Source: Marinobacter salarius (GTDB taxonomy: Bacteria > Pseudomonadota > Gammaproteobacteria > Pseudomonadales > Oleiphilaceae). From it: a stretch of DNA of 64,000 nt. Location of the stretch: contig CP007152.1 of assembly GCA_000831005.1 (NCBI GenBank), positions 1,364,001-1,428,000 on the forward strand. The letters are read 5' to 3'. How positions within the stretch are numbered: position 1 is the first letter of the stretch; the number at the start of each line of letters is the position of its first letter. The position numbers were made by a program, and so were the translations under genes. Below the pieces are notes generated by a model. That model was not told the origin of the DNA. It made no database searches and saw nothing but the letters and a program-made list of their open reading frames with translations. Positions 56,958-64,000 of this stretch are shown here, one piece after another.

Positions 56958-58855
56958 ATGGCTTTCAATACAGGTCTTAGCGGCTTAAGGGCGTCATCGG
57001 TTGATCTGGATGTCACCGGTAACAACATTGCCAATGCGAGCACAGTAGGCTTCAAGAGCAGCCAGGCGCAGTTTGGCGACTTGTATGCCAGTGGATTCCT
57101 GAGTGCCGGCACCAATCCGATCGGGGACGGTGTACGGGTACAGGATGTGAAACAGAATTTTGGGCAGGGCAATATCAGTTTCACCGATAACGGCCTTGAC
57201 CTTGCCATCAACGGTGACGGCTTCTTTGTGCTGAACAACGGCGGTGAAGTGCGGTATTCCCGTGCCGGCCAGTTCGGTATCGACAAGGACGGCTTTGTCA
57301 CCAACAACCAGAACATGCGGGTTCAGGGTTTCGTCGCCGATGATGACGGTAATCTCTCCGGTATTCGTGGTGACCTGCAGATTGAAACCGATAACCTGGC
57401 ACCCCGCCGTACGACCAACCTGCGCTCGGACCTGAACCTGGATTCCCGGGAAACCGTGTTGGAACGCCGAGTTGCCGATATGGGTGATTACACGGCTCCC
57501 GCCGGGTCCACCGGTTTTCCGTCTGAAACCTTCGAAATCACCTACGCAGATGGCAGCGTGGTGAGCGTACCCATCAACGCAGCGGGATCGACTGATTTCT
57601 CAGCGGCTGACGTCGTGGATGTGCTCAATGGGCAGGACGGTCTTTCTGCCTCCGCAACCACTACCTATGAGGGGATGTCCGAAGCGGATTTGAACGCCGC
57701 CATTGCGGCTGGCAACTTCAGCTTTGACCTTGCGGTAGGCGGGGTTACTGTGCCCGTGGATACGACGGGTGTGACCGATGCCGCTTCGCTGGTCAGTGCG
57801 ATCAACAACGCCCAGGCGCCGACGATCTCGGCGTCACTCACAGGCGGTAACCTGAGGCTGATCGACAACCGCGGCAACAACGTCACCGCCGGTTTTACCA
57901 GCGACGGCCCGAACCAGGCGCCGGAGACAACCGTTGGCACGGTGAGGCCGCAGGCCGATCGTGAGATTACCGATATTGCGTCAACCAGCGGCGCCACGAA
58001 CCTCACGGATTCATGGAACGCGCGCAACATTGAGATCACCAACCAGTTCAATCCGTTGGATCAGCGTACCTACAATCACGCAACATCGACCACCGTTTAC
58101 GACAGCCTGGGCAACTCTCACGAGATGACCCAGTTCTATGTGAAGCAACCCGCCCCAGGTAATGGTGTGGGTGTGAGTGAATGGTCCGTATACCTGCAGA
58201 TCGACGGTGAGTTCGTGGCCGGAACCGATCAGAACCCGTACCAGGCTCGCTTTGATCAGGACGGCGAGTTGCAGTCCGTGAATGGTGACCCCAATGGCGA
58301 AATTCTGATCAGTGACTGGACGCCGAAAGACGCCGATGGCACGCCGAACGGCGCTGACGGTCCTCCAGCACCCGGAGAGGTTATCACCACGCCGATTCCA
58401 GAGCCCCCCACCACCTCGGCCTTCGTTCTGGACCTTGGCAATACCACCCAGTACGGGAGCAACTTTGGCGTAAACGACCAGCGCCAGAACGGGTATGCCA
58501 CTGGCAGGCTGTCGGGCCTGGATGTGTCCGACCAGGGCGTGCTGTTCGCCCGCTACACCAATGGCCAGTCGCAGTCCCTGGGGCAGGTGGCCCTTGCATC
58601 GTTCAACAACACTAACGGACTTTCGCCTGTCGGGGAAACCACCTGGGTTGAAACCTTCGAGTCCGGCCAGCCCATTATCGGTGCACCTGATACCGGAACC
58701 CTGGGGTCGATCAAGGCCAGTTCCATCGAGGAGTCCAACGTGGATCTTTCGGCGGAACTGGTGAATCTGATCATTGCCCAGCGTAATTACCAGCTAACGC
58801 CAAGACGATTGAAACCTCCGATGCGGTTACCCAGACCATCATCAACCTCCGCTAA
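56958..58855 (+). CDS. flgE: Flagellar hook protein FlgE (C-terminal frameshift)
   Basis: Hook subunit. The N-terminus has FNTGLSGLRASSVDLDVTGN and the C-terminus NVDLSAELVNLIIAQRNYQ. Near 58793 a G is missing; restoring it gives QANAKTIETSDAVTQTIINL and a stop at 58855, the standard ending. The restored protein of about 632 residues is long for FlgE (about 400-460 is common); the extra length lies in the variable outer domains, residues about 170-340 (around NAAIAAGNFSFDLAVGGVTV). Last gene of the flgBCDE unit. Confidence 0.93.
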
Positions 58856-58871
58856 TTCTGAAATGTGAACA

Positions 58872-58887
58872 TGGCACAACTCCTGCT
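58872..58887 (+). promoter_or_regulatory. Sigma-54 promoter of flgF and following genes
   Basis: TGGCAC at 58872-58877 and CTGCT at 58883-58887 again set GG and GC exactly 12 bp apart. It lies 51-66 bp before flgF and just after the flgE stop. A second sigma-54 start here fits the separate flgBCDE and flgFGHIJKL operons of Pseudomonas. Confidence 0.65.
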
Positions 58888-58937
58888 TGAACATAGGAAA
58901 GACTGGAAACAGTCAATATTCCGGCAGGAGTTTTCCC

Positions 58938-59689
58938 ATGGACAAAGCCCTCTATATAGGAATGTCCGGCGCCAAGCAGAACATGCTGTCCCAGCGCGCC
59001 CACGCCAATAACCTGGCAAACGTCAGTACCACCGGTTTCAAGGCGGATTTCGCCCAGGCCCGCAGTATGCCGGTTTTTGGTGAACATCATCCCACCCGTG
59101 CCTATGCCATGGCAGAGAGGCCCGGAACAGACCTGTCCGCCGGTGCATTGATGGACACAGGCCGCAAGCTGGACGTCGCCGTTGAAGGTGATGGCTGGCT
59201 GGCCGTCCAGAATCAACAGGGCGAGGAAGTATTCACCCGTTCCGGCAGCATGCAGATCGACGTCAATGGCTGATGCGTCTCTCCAGCGGAGAGATGGTCA
59301 TGGGTAATGGCGGACCGGTGGCGCTGCCGCCGTTCGATAACGTGCAGATTGGCGCGGACGGAACCATTTCCGTGGTTCCCGTTGGCGGTCCGCCGGACCA
59401 GTTGGTTGAGGTGGATCGACTGAAGCTGGTGAACCCACCCCGGGAGGCGCTGGAAAAAGGTGCAGATGGCTTTATCCGTCGCAAGGCGGACCAGGCGCTG
59501 GATGGTCCAGAGCCGCCTGATGCCACTATGCGCGTCGCGTCGGGGTTTCTGGAAAGCTCTAACGTCAACGCCGTGGAAGAGATGATCTCCAACCTGCAGT
59601 TGTCCCGTCAGTATGAAATGCAGGTAAAGATAATGACCACCGCCAACGAGAATGCCGAGGCGTCGGCACGACTGTTGCAGAACCTCTGA
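58938..59689 (+). CDS. flgF: Flagellar rod protein FlgF (frameshifted)
   Basis: Rod protein of about 250 residues. The N-terminus (MDKALYIGMSGAKQNMLSQR) and C-terminus (SNVNAVEEMISNLQLSRQYE) are standard. The frame stops at 59273 after DVNG; adding a base near 59270 continues LRLSSGEMVMGNGGP. The ATG follows CAGGAG. First gene behind the second sigma-54 promoter. Confidence 0.93.
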
Positions 59690-59774
59690 TAAACCCTATG
59701 AACATCGCCCGGGTGAGCGCAGAAGCGGCAAAAATCGGCCGCATTGAAAACGCCCCCGGCAAGGAGTAGACGAC

Positions 59775-60562
59775 ATGCATCCAGCACTTTGGGTCAGCAA
59801 AACCGGGTTGAGCGCGCAGGACACCAATATGTCCACGATCTCCAACAACCTGGCTAACGTGAACACCACTGGTTTCAAACGCGACCGCGCGGTGTTTCAG
59901 GATCTGCTGTACCAGATCGACCGGCAACCCGGTGGTCTGAATACCCAGAACTCGGAGCTGCCGTCCGGCCTCCAGCTGGGTACCGGTGTTCGCATTGTCG
60001 GCACCGCCAAGCAGTTTTCCCAGGGCAATCTGGAAGTCACCGAACAGCCCCTGGATATGGCTGTGAACGGCCGTGGGTTCATGCAGATCCTGCTCCCGGA
60101 CGGCAGATCGCCTATACCCGCGATGGCCAGTTCCAGTTGAACTCCAACGGCGACATCGTTAACCCGGACGGCTACCTTCTTGAGCCCAATATCAATGTTC
60201 CTGAGAATGCCACCAACATCACTATTGGCAAAGATGGCACGGTTACAGCTGTGACGGATGATCAACAGGCGCCACAGAATCTTGGCCAGATTACCCTTGT
60301 TAATTTCATTAACCCTCAGGGCTTGCAGGCCATCGGCAACAACCTGTTCAAAGCCACCAATGCCAGTGGAGATCCGGCGGAAGGTGTGCCAGGTCTCTTA
60401 GGTCTAGGGTCTCTGGAACAGGGCATGGTGGAGTCCTCCAATGTGGAAGTTGTGGAAGAATTGGTCAACATGATTACCACCCAAAGAGCTTATGAGATGA
60501 ACTCGAAAGTGGTCTCCGCAACCGACCAGATGCTCCAGTTTATTACGAATAATATAGGCTAA
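59775..60562 (+). CDS. flgG: Flagellar distal rod protein FlgG (frameshifted)
   Basis: Distal rod subunit of about 262 residues. ISNNLANVNTTGFKRDRAVF and the C-terminal VEVVEELVNMITTQRAYEMN identify it. One base is missing near 60108; its return gives LLPDGQIAYTRDGQFQLNSN. A GGAG site precedes the ATG. It lies 85 bp after flgF; that gap has no gene. Confidence 0.94.
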
Positions 60563-60589
60563 CCCTGAGAGGGCGCAGGGAGAAGAGTT

Positions 60590-61294
60590 ATGACGCGTGC
60601 GTATCATGGAAACAGCAGATTGAGCCAGATCAGTTCGGTATTGATGATTGCTGGACTGGTCATACTTCAGGGATGTACGGCGCTTAGCCGAGAACGTCCT
60701 GTGCCGGACGACCCCGCCTATACGCCGGTTCGAGCGGATAATATGATGCAGCGTGACCCCAACTCTGGCGCCATCTACCAGTCGTCTCGCAACTACAGTC
60801 TTTACGGAGATACTGTGGCTCTGAACGTTGGTGATGTGCTCACAGTTAATCTGGAGGAGTCTACCCGCGCTAGCAAGAATGCCGACACCCGTATTATCAA
60901 GGACAATGAAATCACATTGCCCGAGCCAAACATTCTGGGCAGGAACAACTTTGGGATCGGTACTTCACTTAACAAAGAGCGTGATTTTAAAACCAGAGCC
61001 GATGCTGATCAGAGCAACAGTCTTGCTGGCAGCATTACAGTCTCGGTGACTGAGGTGCTGCCTAACGGCGTGCTGAGAGTACGAGGCGAGAAGTGGCTGT
61101 CCCTGACCAACGGTGATGAGTATATCCGCCTGACGGGGCTTGTTCGTCCGGAGGACATCTCACCCGACAACACCGTGGCCTCCAACCGAATTGCTGATGC
61201 CCGTATTGCCTACGGTGGTACTGGTGACTTTGATCAGGCCAACCAGATGGGTTGGCTGGCGCGGTTCTTTAACAGTGAGTGGTTCCCGCTATGA
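60590..61294 (+). CDS. flgH: Flagellar L-ring protein FlgH
   Basis: Outer-membrane lipoprotein of the L ring, 234 residues. The signal ends in a lipobox, [10 protein letters not shown]. Conserved blocks include [20 protein letters not shown], the hydrophobic ring segment, and [20 protein letters not shown]. It overlaps flgI by 4 bases (ATGA). The gene is intact. Confidence 0.95.
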   Translation: MTRAYHGNSRLSQISSVLMIAGLVILQGCTALSRERPVPDDPAYTPVRADNMMQRDPNSGAIYQSSRNYSLYGDTVALNVGDVLTVNLEESTRASKNADTRIIKDNEITLPEPNILGRNNFGIGTSLNKERDFKTRADADQSNSLAGSITVSVTEVLPNGVLRVRGEKWLSLTNGDEYIRLTGLVRPEDISPDNTVASNRIADARIAYGGTGDFDQANQMGWLARFFNSEWFPL

Positions 61295-62388
61295 AGATGC
61301 TGAGGTTTGGGTTACTGATGATTGCGCTCTCCGTGATCGCAGCGCCTGTGCTGGCAGACCGCCTGAAGGATCTGGCGCGCATCAAGGGTGTGCGTAACAA
61401 CCAGTTAGTGGGTTACGGGCTGGTGGTTGGCCTGGATGGTACCGGTGACAAAGCGCCGTTCACCAACCAGACCTTTCGCAACATGATGACCCAGTTCGGC
61501 ATTACCCTGCCGCCGGGCGTAAACCCCAATCTTGCCAACGTGGCTGCGGTTACCATCACGGCCAACCTGCCTCCTTTCGCCAAGCCAGGCCAGGAACTGG
61601 ATATTACGGTGTCGTCCATCGGCAACGCCGATAGCCTACGTGGCGGTACTCTGTTGATGTCGCCGTTAAAAGGGGCTGACGATCAGGTCTATGCTATGGC
61701 CCAGGGTAGCCTGGTGGTCGGTGGTTTTGGCGCCCAGGGTGCCGACGGTTCGCGGATCACTGTGAACGTTCCCAGTGTTGGCCGGATTCCCAGTGGCGCC
61801 ACTATTGAGCGGGAGGTTATGTCTCCGTTCACCCGTGGCGATACCATTACCTTCAACCTGTTGCGGGCTGACTTCACGACGGCTCGCCGGGTGGTGGAAG
61901 CGATCAATGGTCAATTGGGCCCGGACATGGCGTATGCCCACGATGCGACCTCGGTCTCCGTCAAGGCGCCGAGGGACCCATCCCAGCGCGTAAGCTTTCT
62001 GTCGATTCTGGAAAACATTGAGGTTAATCCGGCGGAAGACGCTGCCAAGGTGGTCATCAACAGCCGCACCGGCACCATTGTGGTAGGGCAGAACGTCAAG
62101 GTCAGCCCGGCGGCGGTGACCCACGGTAACCTGACCGTCACCATTGAAGAGAATCCCGAAGCCAATCAGCCAAACCCGTTCACCGATGGTGAGACGGTGA
62201 TCGAGCCCAATACCCAGATCGCCATTACCGAAGATCCGGCCCGAATGTTCCAGTTTGGCCCGGCGGTCACCCTGAACGAGATTGTCCAGGCCGTGAACCA
62301 GGTAGGTGCGGCGCCCGGTGACGTAATGGCGGTGCTCGAAGCCCTCAAACAGGCCGGCGCCTTGCGCGCTGAGCTGATTGTGATTTAG
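61291..62388 (+). CDS. flgI: Flagellar P-ring protein FlgI
   Basis: Periplasmic P-ring subunit of 365 residues with a Sec signal peptide ([22 protein letters not shown]). Blocks [20 protein letters not shown] and [15 protein letters not shown] [15 protein letters not shown] are conserved. The ATG at 61291 overlaps the flgH stop and lies four codons after an in-frame GTG that is less likely. The gene is intact. Confidence 0.95.
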   Translation: MKMLRFGLLMIALSVIAAPVLADRLKDLARIKGVRNNQLVGYGLVVGLDGTGDKAPFTNQTFRNMMTQFGITLPPGVNPNLANVAAVTITANLPPFAKPGQELDITVSSIGNADSLRGGTLLMSPLKGADDQVYAMAQGSLVVGGFGAQGADGSRITVNVPSVGRIPSGATIEREVMSPFTRGDTITFNLLRADFTTARRVVEAINGQLGPDMAYAHDATSVSVKAPRDPSQRVSFLSILENIEVNPAEDAAKVVINSRTGTIVVGQNVKVSPAAVTHGNLTVTIEENPEANQPNPFTDGETVIEPNTQIAITEDPARMFQFGPAVTLNEIVQAVNQVGAAPGDVMAVLEALKQAGALRAELIVI

Positions 62389-62396
62389 GGGGCGTG

Positions 62397-63386
62397 ATGC
62401 AGGATTCCAGTCTCCAGAAAGCCCAGGTTTACACCGATTTCGGCGGTCTGAACGCGCTGAAGGCCCAGGCCAGGACCGACAAGGAAGCGGCGCTTGAGGA
62501 AGTGGCGAAGCAGTTTGAGGGCCTGTTCCTGTCGGAAATGGTCAAAGCGATGCGCAAGGCCGGTGATGTGTTTGCGGAGGGTAACTACCTCAACAGTCAG
62601 CAGTCGGAGTTCTATCGAGAGATGTTCGACAGCCAGTTGAGCCTGACGCTATCGCAAAAGCAGGGCACCGGTATATCCGATGCCCTGGTGCGCCAGCTAA
62701 GCCGGCAGATTCCTGGCATGGATGAGAAGGGTGAGCCGATGGCGGCCCATAAGACCGCGCTGGCGGACTATGATCGTAGTATGCCGGTGCTGTCTCCGCG
62801 CCTGCCCGAGCAGATGGACAAGGTGAATCAGGTGGCTGACACCGCCCGCAGAGAGCCTGCACAGGAAATCAGCACCGTCATGCCAAGCCGGTTTGAGTCA
62901 CCGGAACAGTTTGTCCGTGAACTCCTGCCCGTCGCCGAAAAGGTAGCGGCGCAAAGCGGTATCAACCCAAGGTTGATGATTGCACAGGCGGCACTGGAAA
63001 CCGGTTGGGGCCGGCACATGATTGAAGGCGACGGTGGTTCTCCCAGCTTTAACCTGTTCGGTATCAAGGCAGACACCCGCTGGCAGGGTGAGTCCGTAAA
63101 CATTGCCACCACGGAATTCCGCGAAGGCGTGCCGATGAACGAACGGGCCGCGTTCCGGGCCTACCCGGACTATGAATCCAGCTTCCGGGATTATGTCTCG
63201 TTCCTCGAATCCAATCCCCGTTATCGGGATGTGCTGGCGGCCGCGGACGATCCCGAGTTGTTTGCAAACCGGCTTCAGGAAGCGGGCTATGCCACCGATC
63301 CAAACTACGGTGCCAAGATTCGCCGCATTATGAACAATGACTCCATGGCAACGTTGTCCATGGGTACGGGTAGGGCTGAGGAGTAA
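62397..63386 (+). CDS. flgJ: Flagellar rod-assembly protein and muramidase FlgJ
   Basis: A two-domain protein of 329 residues. The N-terminal rod-binding part has VAKQFEGLFLSEMVKAMRKA; the C-terminal glucosaminidase domain (about 165-310) cuts peptidoglycan for rod passage, with the catalytic Glu in AQAALETGWGRHM and later FNLFGIKAD. This fused form is typical of beta- and gammaproteobacteria. The ATG has AGGGGG upstream; flgK follows by 5 bp. Confidence 0.95.
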   Translation: MQDSSLQKAQVYTDFGGLNALKAQARTDKEAALEEVAKQFEGLFLSEMVKAMRKAGDVFAEGNYLNSQQSEFYREMFDSQLSLTLSQKQGTGISDALVRQLSRQIPGMDEKGEPMAAHKTALADYDRSMPVLSPRLPEQMDKVNQVADTARREPAQEISTVMPSRFESPEQFVRELLPVAEKVAAQSGINPRLMIAQAALETGWGRHMIEGDGGSPSFNLFGIKADTRWQGESVNIATTEFREGVPMNERAAFRAYPDYESSFRDYVSFLESNPRYRDVLAAADDPELFANRLQEAGYATDPNYGAKIRRIMNNDSMATLSMGTGRAEE

Positions 63387-63391
63387 GCATT

Positions 63392-64000
63392 ATGGCAGGA
63401 CTTATCAATATTGGTCTGACCGGTATCCTCGGACACCAGGCGGCGCTGAACACCACCGGTAACAACATCACCAATGCCAACACGCCGGGTTACAGCCGTC
63501 AGGAGGTGCAATTTGAAACCCAGTCGGCGCAGCGCACCGGCGCGGGCTCTATCGGTACCGGTGTCAGCATCACCAACATCCGTCGCCTGGCGAACGAATA
63601 TCTGACGCAACAGGTGCGTGAAGACACCTCTTTGTTTGGTGAGCAGGAAGCGCTGAACTCGGAATTGTCGCGCCTGGATAACCTGCTTGGCGGCGAAACC
63701 ACCGGCCTGAGCAATGCCTGAACAATTTCTTCGCGAGCCTGCAGAATGCTGCCGAAGATCCGGCATCGTTGCCCCAGCGCCAATTGGTGTTGAGCGAGGC
63801 GCAACAGGTGGTGAACCGCTTTGAAGCCCTGAATCAGGAATTTATTCAACAGCGGGAATCCGTCAAGACCCAGATGGAGCAGGGCGTCAAGGACGCCAAT
63901 ACACTGTTGAAAAGCATTGCACAGCTGAACCTGGCGATCTCCGAATCCCCCGGCTTGGCCCAGGGCCGTGAACCCAACGAGTTGCTGGATAAGCGCGACG
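63392..64000 (+). CDS. flgK: Flagellar hook-filament junction protein FlgK (frameshifted, cut by window end)
   Basis: First hook-associated protein. The N-terminus, ALNTTGNNITNANTPGYSRQ, is the FlgK signature. The frame stops at 63721; adding a C near 63719 gives NALNNFFASLQNAAEDPASL, the expected continuation, then LDKRD, where the window ends. Only about 203 of some 600 or more residues are in view. It is the last gene seen of the flgF unit; flgL is expected beyond the edge. Confidence 0.93.

Noticed and set aside
60100..60120. Programmed frameshifting in flgG and other genes
   Set aside because: Breaks occur in many unrelated genes, lack shared slippery heptamers or stimulatory structures, and are nearly all one-base losses. 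A technical cause is simpler.

Overview
The window is a 64 kb piece of a gammaproteobacterial chromosome. Gene content and codon style point to a marine genus close to Marinobacter: split adenosylcobalamin ribonucleotide reductase NrdJa/NrdJb, a DUF6160 surface protein, a Pseudomonas-like order of rod and hook genes with sigma-54 promoters, YbbA/YbbP-type ABC genes, FbpA/FbpB iron uptake, and the two-domain FlgJ. Genus level is an inference from gene content, not from a marker gene. I see no rRNA, tRNA, prophage, insertion sequence or CRISPR array.

Layout. 0-5.6 kb: a metallo-beta-lactamase-fold hydrolase, class I fructose-bisphosphate aldolase, catalase-peroxidase katG, a zinc metallopeptidase. 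5.7-18 kb: a patchwork of small units with their own regulators (MarR with tandem operators, two AraC, one LysR), a cation/proton antiporter, an arylamine N-acetyltransferase with an extra N-terminal domain behind a MerR/SoxR-type promoter, an Asp/Glu racemase, a pirin, a methyltransferase, a LysE exporter and a HAD phosphatase. 18-26 kb: MgtE, a DksA-like zinc finger, a YbbA/YbbP-type ABC pair, an SDR, a class-A-like serine hydrolase, a DUF418 membrane protein. 26-33.4 kb: accessory DNA with small membrane proteins, lipoproteins, acetyltransferases, DinB, an AlkX-like glycosylase and a stretch bearing a credible integron attC site. 33.7-37 kb: nrdJb/nrdJa with a structured leader. 37-46 kb: DUF6160 protein, a TrpX-type ABC uptake operon, acyl-CoA synthetase, thioesterase and FbpB/FbpA. 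46-55 kb: PilZ protein, lipoproteins, a degenerate HD-GYP protein, an ABC-2 exporter, queF, an adenylate cyclase, a DUF962 protein and a nitroreductase. 55.3-64 kb: flgBCDE and flgFGHIJK, the last gene cut by the window edge.

A feature of the whole window is frequent loss of reading frame. I can place about 24 single-frame breaks in about 20 genes, including genes such as flgE, flgF, flgG, flgK, aldolase and FbpA that are normally intact. In 22 of them restoring one base, often in a short run of G or C, recovers the family sequence. The simplest reading is a sequencing or assembly with systematic base dropout, not pseudogenes. I therefore list each broken gene as one CDS over its full restored extent and give the break point.
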